The notes beneath the pieces were generated by a model. The model was not told where the DNA came from. It saw only the letters and a list, made by a program, of their open reading frames with translations, and made no database searches. 64,000 bases of DNA from Rhizophagus clarus (lineage: Eukaryota > Glomeromycota > Glomeromycetes > Glomerales > Glomeraceae): positions 1,862,501 through 1,926,500 of the forward strand of contig BLAL01000058.1 of the NCBI GenBank assembly GCA_015698045.1, written 5' to 3'. Shown here one piece after another: positions 1-9,598 of this stretch. Numbering within the stretch: position 1 is the first letter of the stretch; the number at the start of each line of letters is the position of its first letter. Made by a program: the position numbers and the translations under genes.

Positions 1-746
1 CATTTCGCTTTTCTTCTTTTTTTTAGGTCTGAAACTCCATTTTGAGGTGGACCACTAAGTAAAAAAAAAAGCTCTTTTTTTTGTATTTTAGCAAAACGTT
101 AGTAACGTTTTGCTTTTCTTCTTTTTTTTAGGTCTGAAACTCCATTTCGAGATGGACCAATTCAAGTAAAAAAAAAGCTTTTTTTTTTGTATTTTAGTAA
201 AATGTTAGTAATGTTTCGCTTTTCTTCTTTTTTTTAGGTCCGAAACTCCATTTTGAGACAGACCAATTCAAGTAAAAAAAAAGCTTTTTTTTTTGTATTT
301 TAGCAAAACATTAGTAACGTTTCGCTTTTCTTCTTTTTTTTAGGTTCGAAATTCCATTTCGAGACAGACCAATTCAAGTAAAAAAAAAATAAGTTTTTTT
401 GTTTTGGTATTTTAGCGAAATATTAGTAAACATTTCGCTTTTCTCCTTTTTTTTAGGTTTGGAACTCCATTTCGAGGCGGACCACTATAAGTAAAAAAAA
501 TGATTTTTTTTCTTTGTATTTTAGCAAAATGTTAGTAACGTTTTGCTTTTCTTCTTTTTTTAGGTCTAAAACTCCATTTTGAGACGGACTATTAAGTAAA
601 GAAAAAAAATGATTTTTTTTTTGTATTTAGCGAAACGTTAGTAAATGTTTCACTTTTTTCTTTTTTTTAGGTCTGGAACTCCATTTCGAGGCAGACCACT
701 GTAAGTAAAAAAAAATGATTTTTTTTTCTTTATATTTTAGCGAAAC
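1..746 (+). repeat. Exon-like hairpin array I, left part
   Basis: Seven tandem units spaced 105-113 bp, with AG positions near 26, 131, 237, 343, 456, 563 and 670. Each unit has a pyrimidine tract ending in TTTTTTAG, then about 30-35 bp (GTCTGGAACTCC, ATTTCGAGGCGGACC), then GTAAGT or a similar A-rich stretch, then a palindrome of the type AGCAAAACGTTA / TAACGTTTTGCT. The layout looks like 3' splice site, short exon, 5' splice site, intron hairpin. The array runs off the window's left edge and is split at 746/747 by a hAT transposon. It resumes at 5480. Confidence 0.9.
739..746. repeat. hAT target-site duplication, left copy
   Basis: AGCGAAAC occurs directly before the left terminal inverted repeat and again at 5480-5487 directly after the right one. 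Joining the flanks across the element restores an ordinary array unit, so this is a true 8-bp duplication, as expected for the hAT superfamily. Confidence 0.92.
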
Positions 747-767
747 TGAGGTTGCTTGCCAAAACTA

Positions 768-935
768 GTGAGTTTCAGCATGCCGAAACTGCCAAAACTG
801 GCGAAACTAGGTTTCGGCAAGCAGCCAAAAATGCCGAAATGCCGAAACTGCTGAAACTGCCGAAATGCCGAAACAGTTTCAGCATTTTGGCATAGTTTCG
901 GCATAATATATATTAATACTTTAATATAGTTTTGG
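768..935. repeat. Left subterminal GCCGAAACTG cluster
   Basis: Many overlapping copies of GCCGAAAC, GCCGAAATG and the reverse GTTTCGGC lie within about 165 bp of the left end, matching the cluster at 5300-5460. Probable transposase binding sites (inference from hAT biology). Confidence 0.8.
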
Positions 936-1273
936 CATAGTTTCATTTTTCTAATAATGTAATTAGTATAACAAAATAAAATTCAGCCACCACATGACAC
1001 ACAACCAATCATATCTGACGGTCATTCAGGAAATGATCTGACATCATTAATATCAAAGATAATCAGTTACTTTTTGTCCTTTAACTCCTTTAACTCCTTT
1101 TTTTATTTATCATTTTACTGTTATAATCCCCAACTGTTACGGCTATACCTTGAAATTTGAACCAAATCATATGATTATCTGTTATGGATTTTTTAAATTA
1201 CTTCGTGTTTGCCTTGCATTACTTTTTTTACTTAAACACGTACAAAATAAAAAAACTTTATACACATTTCAAT

Positions 1274-3565
1274 ATGACCAGCACTTTAGACTTAGAAAAA
1301 AATAAAAATAAAGGTGGTAGGCCTCCCAGCTCTACCTGGGAGGATGCTATTAGAGGAAATCCCGTTGGTTCAGGAAAATATCATGCCACTTGTAAATATT
1401 GTAATTTTTCATGGTCACGAGGTGATATATTAAAACTTGAAGAGCACTTTGCGAACCACTGTTCGGAAACTCCAGGACCCATTGTTAGAAAATATTTGAA
1501 TAAAATATTAGAGCGTGAAGATAAAGTTAATAAAAAAAGAAAAATTGTTGGGAGTAATCAGTTAAATATTACAGATTACCATGATTCCACAAAAATTCCT
1601 GATGGTAGAGTAACTAGGATTAATCATGCCTTGGCTAAATTTTTCGTTGCATGTGGTATTTCATTCCGGATAGTCGAGCACCCTTTTTTTATTAACTTTG
1701 TAAAGGAGCTTAATTCTTCGTATGAGCTGCCAACCAGAGAATTTTTGTCAGATCAGTTACTTGAGCGGGAATTATCAATGGTGAACTCAACTGTCACATC
1801 CGTCATTGAAAATGGAGCTAATTTGACTTTAGGTTTTTAATACTTTTTTTATACTTTTTTAAAACAATATTCTTAATGTGTTTTTAAGTAATAATATTAA
1901 TATTAATATAATTTAGCGTTCGATGGTTGGACGTCCCCCACTCATCGTTCTATATGGAATTTTATTATTATGACTCCGTCGAGAGAAGAGTATTTGTATA
2001 AACTTCAAGATTTGTCAGAACATTCGCATACAGGTAATTACGTAGCCGAAGTGATTGGAGAAATAATTGAAAGGATCGGCCCGAATAAAATATCGGCTAT
2101 TGTGTCTGATAATACCTCAAACGTTCGGAATGCACGCAAAATTATTGAAGAGAAATACCCTAACATCGAAAACGTACAATGTATAGCACATGCGGTCAAT
2201 CTTATCGCATGTGATATACTTAAAGAAAGTTTTGGAGATCGTTTATTACGAAAAGTTAATACATTAGCTTCATTTTTTAAAAATTCCCATCAAGCTGGAG
2301 CCAAACTCACACAACTCATCAAAGAGAATAGTATTCATGGAGGAGGCATTAAGTTATATTGTAAGACGCGATGGACAACGGCTAGCGAATCAGTAGATTC
2401 GGTAATTAGGTTGGAACCAGTACTAGAACAAATTATTACTAATGAAAGTAATTTGTTGAACGATAAGATCAAACGTGTTATCCAAACACGGAATTTTTTT
2501 TCCGATTTACGAATTCTTTCATTCGTTTTAAATCCATTGAGAAAAGCCGTCTTGGCTTTAGAATCAAGATCAGCGACGCTTGGAGATTGTTTTTTAAGTT
2601 TGATAAAACTATCAGCAGTTTTGAAACAATTACCCAAATCATTTAATCAAAACTTCCGTAACCATTGTTTCAACGTGATGAACGAAAGATTCAAAGAGTT
2701 CGATGATGACAAATATATAACCTGCTTTTTCCTAGATCCCCGATTTAGGAGTAAGCCTCTCACAGCCAAAGCTTATTCAAGGATCATGAGGTGCGCTACT
2801 ACAATTGGTAAAAGGTTAGGATTTGATCTTAAAGAATCCAGGGCTCTATGCGAGCAAATTAAGGACTACCGTGATAATAAACCACCCTTTGATCTTGATG
2901 AATCTTGTTCTCTAGACGATCCTCTAAATTGGTGGAATTTGATCGATACTGACCCTCGACCGAACAGCCTCCCAAGAGTCGCTCGCCATCTATTAGCGAT
3001 TTGTCCAAATTCCGCAAGTTGCGAACGAGGATTCTTAACACTTGGCTGGCTATTTAATGATCGGCGTTTAAATTTGAATATAAGTCGACTAGAATCCATG
3101 GCTAAAATGATCATGCATTGGAAGTCCAATGCTAAGAAAGAGCTTGGTTTTTATGGTATAGAAAAAAATGATACTCGTATTAGCGAAACTGAAATGAACA
3201 TTCGAATTGCAGAGGCTCTGGCAGAAACTAATGATGATGATGATGAATGTGATGTTTTATCAAATGAAAGTTTACCTAATCAAATTACAGTTCCTTCAGA
3301 TAATTGTGTTGTCCTAATAGAACATGTATGGATCGATAAATTTGTTGATTTGTCACACAAATTAATAATTGAAGAAATTGGAGAGATCCCGGATGACATT
3401 TTAGATGAATCTGAAGAAGAATACGAAAAAATTAATACAGATGATGGCAATGATGATGAGCAAGAAAGCGAACAAGAAAGCGATGGGGGAGGAAATTTTG
3501 ATTATAATGTAGAGGATTTATTGAATGAATTCATCGATGTAGATGATGTAGATGAAGAAGAATAA
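1274..3565 (+). CDS. hAT transposase (BED finger, hATC domain)
   Basis: Spliced as 1274-1832 and 1917-3565, giving about 735 aa. The 84-nt GT-AG intron falls just before the catalytic FDGWT motif, and joining the exons keeps the frame. An upstream in-frame ATG at 1184 would add 30 hydrophobic residues, so the Met at 1274 (MTSTLDLEKNKNKGGRPPS) is preferred. A BED-type zinc finger (CKYC then HFANHC) is near the N terminus. DDE landmarks are visible: FDGWTS (first Asp), SAIVSDNTSN (second Asp) and the hATC block with NSASCERGFLTLGW containing the Glu. The C terminus is an unusually acidic tail of about 100 residues (DDDDECD, DESEEEYE). No internal stop or frameshift is seen, so the gene may be functional. 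It would catalyse cut-and-paste transposition of 747-5479. Confidence 0.93.
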
Positions 3566-4243
3566 TTTTTTCTTTATTTTTAGGAAATCATTATAACAAT
3601 AATTCTTTTATTAATAAAGTAAATTTGTAAATAAGTTTATAATTATATTGATTTATTTAAGAGTTTAAATTAAAAAATTTTTGTGTGACGAAATTTAAAC
3701 AACACCGACGTGATGCAAACGAACTCTTTCGATCTTGTTCAATTTGTGTTCGATTTGTGTTCGATTTGTGCTGATAATTCTGATAAAATTTCGTTCGTTT
3801 TAGCCAAATTTTGTTAAATTTGTGTTGATTCGTGTTCAATGTGTGCTCTAAAGAAAGAGAAAGAAGTTAACAATTAAATTTTATCACACAGGGATGATGA
3901 TTAGTAATTTTATATCGGTATTTGTTTAACGATGCAAGATGACTTTTTTATACAAATCACATTGTATGTATTATGCACTGATTTTTTTATTTTTTTTTAA
4001 GGGATGTACAAAATATTCCGATTTTTTTTTAAAAAAAATGATTTTTTTTTAAGAACAAAGAGAATAAACAAAGATTTATTATTTTAAGGATGATATTTAA
4101 ATTTAATGATGCAAACTAATAAATCAGTATTTTGAAGAAAGGGAACAAAAAGGAATTGTCCAAATTTTATTTATAAAAGGATATTTTACGATTTACTCAT
4201 CTCATTCTTTTTGCGTTTTTCCTCACATCTTAATTTTGTAAAT
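3566..4243. other. Spacer between the two hAT genes
   Basis: AT-rich, with no open frame worth calling. It holds the transposase 3' region and presumably the promoter of the His/Arg-rich gene. A short tandem of TTCGATTTGTG-like motifs lies at about 3740-3840. Confidence 0.5.
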
Positions 4244-4945
4244 ATGCCCAATCGTCACTCTCATCGCCAGTCCCATCGTCACTCTCATCGCCAGCCCCAT
4301 CGTCATTCTCATCGCCAGCCCCATCGCCAGCCTCGTCGCCACTCTCGTCCTATTCAATGGTTCGATGAATACACCGATTACTTGGTGGAAGAAAGAAGAA
4401 GAAGAAATGACGAATTTCATAACGAATACGGGAGAGATCGATCGAGATTCTGGAGGTCAATCGCAAGAAGGTTCATATGTATAATATTTAATATGTTAAA
4501 ATATGTTAAAAATAGAATTATTATCTTTAATCCAACTAATTTGTTCGTTTGAATCAGACTAAATCGTCATTTTAGAACTTCGAGGTTCACGGCACAATGA
4601 TGCCACCAAAAATGGAGGAATCTTCTCAGGGAATACCATGTATGAAAAATATAATGGCAAAAAAAAATATTTGCTTAAAATTGAAAATATTTAACTAAAT
4701 ATTATTTCGTTTTTTGATATTTAGAGTTTTTGCCTTTATCGTAGCGGTGTCCCTGGAAGAAGATGGTCGCGTATCGGAGCAAGATATTATCGCACATTTA
4801 GATCGAGATTTTGGGAAAGACGAGGTAATTATAAAATTTCTATAATTAAAGTTTATTCACATCTTAAATTAACCAATTTATTTTAGATACGCGACACGAT
4901 CGTAGAAGGGCAAGAAACCTACCTACGTATCGTCACCGAAGATAA
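4244..4945 (+). CDS. Small His/Arg-rich basic protein carried by the hAT element
   Basis: Proposed exons are 4244-4470, 4558-4584, 4727-4824 and 4887-4945, with stop TAA at 4943. The start is the ATG after TTTGTAAAT. Exon 1 encodes a repeat of HSHRQPHR type, then WFDEYTDYLVEERRRR and RSRFWRSIARR. Exons 3 and 4 in the matching frame encode another basic run (GRRWSRIGARYYRTF, RSRFWERR, RHDRRRARNLPTYRHRR). The recurrence of RSRFW in exons 1 and 3 supports the exon choice. The 27-nt exon 2 and the TAGAG acceptor of exon 3 are the weak points. No family recognised. The charge suggests DNA or RNA binding. It is a second, accessory gene of the transposon, transcribed in the same direction as the transposase. 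Confidence 0.55.
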
Positions 4946-5030
4946 TTTATTAATTTTATTATATTATTTTATAGTGAGTAGCTAGGCCCAGTCTGTACCA
5001 AATATCGGCTGGAGACTCACATTTTTTTTG

Positions 5031-5107
5031 GGCTGTGAATTGATACTGACGTCCACGTCGTACAGCCTGGGTACTATTTTTTAAAATAGTAGCGAACAAG
5101 TATCAAT
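5031..5107 (-). ncRNA. Pseudoknotted structured RNA, copy A
   Basis: Read on the minus strand it forms P1 (5107-5099 with 5047-5039, 9 perfect pairs, ATTGATACT/AGTATCAAT), a hairpin P2 (5091-5083 with 5080-5072), P3 (GGCTGT 5067-5062 with ACAGCC 5036-5031) and a hairpin P4 (GACG-TGGA-CGTC, 5059-5048). P1 and P3 interleave, so the fold is a pseudoknot. A second copy at 46598-46669 keeps the loops (TGTTCGC, CCCA, ACGACG) while changing the stems in compensatory ways. On the same strand a further stem, GTGAGT/ACTCAC (5020-5015 with 4979-4974), follows. Function unknown. It does not match hammerhead, HDV or twister cores as I know them. Confidence 0.6.
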
Positions 5108-5299
5108 ATTTTTTTTTTTATCAAAATTAAATAAAATAAAAATAAAATGATGAACTTTTTTAACTGGGATTTTATTTCTTTAGTGATAAATTTGAATTTA
5201 ATTGCTAGTTTTTATCATTGGATTACGTATAATAAATACAATAAATAATTTAAATTTTAAAAAATAAATTTTTATCTGTCAGATACTATTAACATGACG

Positions 5300-5460
5300 A
5301 AAATATGCCGAAACTCTATTAAAATATTAGTATTACTTATGCCGAAACTATGTCAAAATGCCGAAACTGCCGAAACTGCCGAAATGCCGAAATGCCGAAA
5401 CTGCCGAAACTGATTTCGGCACTATGTATGAGTTTCGGCGTTTCGCGTTAGGCCAGATGG
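5300..5460. repeat. Right subterminal GCCGAAACTG cluster
   Basis: About ten copies of ATGCCGAAACTG, GCCGAAAC and the reverse GTTTCGGC next to the right end of the hAT element, mirroring 768-935. Confidence 0.8.
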
Positions 5461-5479
5461 GTTTCGGCAAGCAACCTTA

Positions 5480-5487
5480 AGCGAAAC
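5480..5487. repeat. hAT target-site duplication, right copy
   Basis: AGCGAAAC, identical to 739-746. The array unit continues directly as ATTAGTAACG. Confidence 0.92.
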
Positions 5488-7080
5488 ATTAGTAACGTTT
5501 TGCTTTTCTCCTTTTTTTAGGTCCAAAACTCCATTTCAAGGTGGACCAATTCAAGTAAAAAAAAATTATTTTTTTTTTCTTTGTATTTTAGCAAAACGTT
5601 AGTAAACGTTTCGCTTTTCTCCTTTTTTTTAGGTCTGAAACTCCATTTCGAGGTGGACCAATTCAAGTAAAAAAAAATAGGTTTTTTTTGATATTTTAGC
5701 AAAACGTTAATAATGTTTCGCTTTTCTCTCTTTCTTTAGGTCTAGAACTCCATTCGAGGCGGACTATTAAGAAAAAAAAAATGATTTTTTTTTTGTATTT
5801 CAGCGAAACGTTAGTAATGTTTCGCTTTTTTCACTTTCTTTAGATCTGGAACTCTATTTCGAGCAGACCATTAAGTAAAAAAAAAATTTTTTTTGCTTTA
5901 ATTTCAATAAACGTTAACTAACGTTCATTTTCTTTCCTTTTAGGTCTAGAACTCATTTAGGGGCAGACTATGATATTTCGAAGGTATAATATCTTCAAAA
6001 ATTATTATTTTTTTATGTTTTATTTAAACGAACATTACTAATGTTCATTTTTTTTTATTTGTTAAGTCCAGAACTCCTTTAAAGGCAGACTATTGTAAGT
6101 AAAAAAAAAATAATTTTTTTTTTACTTTTATTTTAACGAATGTTAACTAACGTTCATTTTCTTACTTTTTTAGTCTAGAAGAAGTGGATCAAATTATTTC
6201 GAAGGTAAAAAAACTTCAAAACAAATTTTTTTTTTTATATTTTTATTTTACGAAATGTTACTAATATTTTATTTCATTTTTTAGGTCTGGAACTCTAATT
6301 CAAAGCGGACCATGGTATTTCAAAGATAAAGAAACTTCAAAATATCTTTTTTTTTATTATTTTAATGAACGTTAACTACTATTTGTTTTCTTTCTTTTTT
6401 AGGTCTGAAAGAAGCGGACCACGGTATTTCGAAGGTAAAAAAATTTTGAAATAATATTTTATTTTATGAAATGTAACGAAACTAACGTTTTGTTTTATTT
6501 TTTTTTTTAGGTCTAAAACTCAAAATGGATCGAAGGTAAAAAAAATTATTTTTTATCTTATTTTTATTTCAACAAATATTAAATAATGTTCGTTCTCATT
6601 TTTTTTAGATAGACTCCATCTTACGGCGGACCAGATATCATCCTAAAGATAAAAAACAATTTTTTATTAACGAAACATTAATTAACGTTTTGAATTCTTT
6701 TTTTAGATTTGCGTCTTTCTGGAGGCTTCTAGAGGAATTCGAAGGTATTTAATTTCGAAAATTTAAATTTATTATTTTTTTTAGACGAAACGTCAACTAA
6801 CTGTTTCATTTTTTATTTTATAAGTCATCGGCTTTTCAGACGTTTACCAGACGAATTTTGAAGATTAAAATTTTGAAAAATATTAGTTTAGGTTTGCGGT
6901 TTCTGACCTGTCTCTGGATAGAATTTCAAAGTAAACGGAATTTAATTTTTTTTTGTTTTTTTTTATTTAACAAAACGTTTACTGACAGTTTTGTTAGTTT
7001 TTTTTGCAGGCGCAGGAAACTGAAAGAAAGGTTCCAATCCTAATATAAAGGTAAAAAACCTCGAAAACCCCGTTTTTTAC
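5488..7080 (+). repeat. Exon-like hairpin array I, right part
   Basis: About 14 further units, increasingly diverged away from the hAT site. AG positions include about 5520, 5632 and 5739, continuing at roughly 100-bp spacing. Later units keep a TTTTAG border, a 30-40 bp core and a GGTAA-type border; examples are the cores GTCTGAAAGAAGCGGACC (about 6402) and ATTTGCGTCTTTCTGGAGG (about 6706). Hairpin arms change together, for example GAAACGTTA/TAACGTTTC, GAACATTA/TAATGTTC and GAATGTTA/TAACGTTC (G-U). Confidence 0.85.
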
Positions 7081-7109
7081 ATTTTCAATGAAACAGTAAA
7101 GGTAAAGAA

Positions 7110-7440
7110 AGAAAGGCTGGGAAATTTAGTGCATTTAATACCCAAAATAGTGTAGTTAATAGTGTAGTAAATTGATTTATTTGTAATGCTTTAATTAAAT
7201 AAATTAAATAAATTAATTGATGTTAATTAACAATAAAAATAATTGTAAATTGTCAAAAATTTTGAAAAATTTCACAGATTTGTTTTTGAAAATTTTCGCA
7301 GATTTTTTTATATTTGCAGAATTGCGCAGAAATCCATGAAATTTTTCAGTGCTACGTATCGGCATGTCCTCAGATCTGTGCAGAAATGGATTCTGCAGAA
7401 TTGCGCAGATCTGCAAACCAAAATTTTTTCCAATGTTACT
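7110..7440 (+). repeat. Tail of array element I (CAGATCTGC-rich end)
   Basis: Homologous to 55500-55830, which follows array II in the same way: GTGCATTTA, an AT-rich stretch, TTTTGAAAAATTTCACAG, then clustered GCAGATCTG, TGCAGAAAT and TGCGCAGA motifs, ending near TTTTTTCCAATGTTA. The clustered palindromic AGATCT motifs look like subterminal repeats of a non-autonomous DNA transposon whose body is the array. Confidence 0.7.
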
Positions 7441-7784
7441 GAAAGTATTTTTCAGTTTAAAATATTTACTGAAACATGTTTTTGGATAGAACTTTAACTG
7501 AAAATATTTTCAGTTAAAACCACTAACCAAAAATACTTTATTTTGAAGTATTTTGTTCGGTCTGGTTTGGTTCAGTTTTTTTGGAATCGAAATCCAGAAC
7601 TGAACTGGATTTTTTAAACTGTAACCATTTTCGGTAAATGTTTTTAACTAAAAAATTTTTCAGTAAAAGTTCTATCTAGAAACAGTTTTCAGTAAAAATT
7701 TTAAACCAAAAAATGTTTTCAGTAAAATTTTATGGGTCAAAACTGAAAACAGAACTAAAAACTACAATTCAGAGCCCTAATAAT
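7441..7784. repeat. TTTTCAGT/ACTGAAAA-rich repeat, possible hAT-type end
   Basis: Roughly ten copies of TTTTCAGTWAAA or its complement, then a terminal CAGAGCCCTA, whose complement TAGGGCTCTG resembles hAT ends. No matching left end or target duplication was found. Probably a truncated non-autonomous element. Confidence 0.35.
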
Positions 7785-9598
7785 TATACTGTAAAATTGT
7801 ATTTTATGTAGATATATTTTTTTATAATAAATAATTTAAGAATAAATATATTTATAATAACCTATTACAAATATTATTTGTAACAACCTTGAAAAAAAAT
7901 TATAAGAAAGTTTATAATATTTAAACTTTAAAAAAATAATATAATAGATATATTTTTGTCTTTTTAGCAAATTTACTTAGAATGATAAAAATGATTTTAA
8001 ATGTCATTTTTGACTTATTTAACAAAAACTTTTTTTCTATTAAGTAATTGGTAAAGAAATTTCCTTTTTTAGAAGTTTATGTAACTTTTCTAAGAATAAA
8101 ATTTTTTTTATACTTATATTATAGCATGTAACTTAAACTGACCAATAAAAATGCAACTATTAGATTATTACAAATAATATTTATAATAGATTATTTTAGA
8201 TTTATTCTTAACTTAATATATATTAATATTATAAATGCAAAATTTGCTATTATTTAAATTAAATTAATTAGATAAATCTAATAAATTATTTTTTATTTTT
8301 CTAAAATTATATCTCATTAACTACTAATTTTGGAAATGAGAATTTACTATTATTCAAACTATTTTAATAAAATAATTCCAATATTTAATATTACTTAGTT
8401 TATTTTTAATAATTAGCTTTAAACATAAATTATATTAAACTTAATTTTAACTGAATCACTTAAGCAAATTAATATTATTATTAGAATTAAGTAATAAAAA
8501 TCATCTGTAGTAATAATTACTAATGGCAATATTTAATAAAACTTTAATTTTTTTTATAAATTTATAATAGTTATTTATAAATAAATTCCAAAAATTTATA
8601 ATAATTGTTTATTAAATTTATTTTTTTTTTTTTAAAAAAAAAGATATTTTCTATTAATAATATATTATAATACAAATTAAAAAAAAAACTTGTATTTTTA
8701 AAGAAATTATTTGTATATTTTTTAAAATTGTTGTACTATTTTTGTTGCATTAATTTTATTTTTTATAATAGTTTAATTTAAATTTTGGTTTGAATAAAAC
8801 TACCCATTTATATTTAAATAAAATTGTTTAATAAAATTAACATTATTTGTATTATAATTTTTATAAATATAGCAAATTATGTTTTTATAATGATAATACT
8901 AATTTTCATTTTAAAGTTTAAGTAATTAAACAAATTTTTATTTTTTTTAAAAAATTAATAAAAATATACACCTAACTTATATTTTTTAAATAGAAGTTAC
9001 TTTGTAAATAAAGGATTCAGATGATATGATATGCGAAAGATATAAGGCAAAAGGACATATTTTTAAGTATTTGGAAATTCTAAAAAGTTAAAATTCAATT
9101 AACATCTATAATACTTTTTTATGGCTGCACATAATTATTCGGTTTTAAAGGTTAAATTAAATTTCCGATGTTAATTTCCGGTATTATAAACATCTAACGT
9201 CACGTTAATATATTTACACGTGCAATAATCAATGTAAGTACACGTGATTTGTATTTCTTAATATATTAGCATTTTGAAGTCCAGAATTCATCTCAACTTG
9301 AATTTTGTTCGAAATTTCAATGCAAGACTTTTTTTTATTTGACGTCCAGATAATTAATTTACAGCATCATTACGCGAAAAAAAACGTGTTTTTTGTTTCT
9401 ACTATAAATATTTGAAGGTTAGTTTTTAAAAAAAGCATAAAATGGTTGAAATGTAGAAGTATGAAAGTCATAGGATATAACAATATCAGTTTAAAGTTCT
9501 ATCAGAGAAATTTTTTCTCATAATTTTTACTATAATAAAAAGCATTTATTATATTTTTAAAGCTCCTTGAATTAAAATAAAATTTTGAACGCGTAGCA
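7785..9598. other. Gene-free AT-rich spacer
   Basis: About 1.8 kb of very AT-rich sequence without a credible frame. A diverged inverted repeat pairs about 7838-7888 with about 8168-8213 around the core TATTACAAATATTATTTGTAA and may be the remains of an AT-rich MITE. The last few hundred bases presumably hold the promoter of the SET gene, including CACGTG-like sites near 9218 and 9242. Confidence 0.5.

Larger units (their letters stand above)
747..5479 (+). mobile_element. hAT DNA transposon, complete-looking, 4.7 kb
   Basis: The ends are TGAGGTTGCTTGCCAAAAC (747-765) and, reverse-complemented, TAAGGTTGCTTGCCGAAAC (5461-5479): a 19-bp inverted repeat with two mismatches, flanked by the exact 8-bp duplication AGCGAAAC. 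Both ends carry dense subterminal copies of GCCGAAACTG in both orientations (about 770-930 and 5300-5460), which in hAT elements are typically transposase binding sites. Inside are a spliced transposase gene with an open reading frame, a second small multi-exon basic gene, and a structured RNA segment on the minus strand. Near-identical TIRs, an exact TSD and an open transposase suggest a recent insertion. It landed in the hairpin part of an array unit. Confidence 0.93.

Noticed and set aside
4223-4420. Antisense frame over the His/Arg repeat (TMGLAMRV repeat)
   Set aside because: Shadow of the tandem repeat in the sense exon, which has the better splicing and composition.
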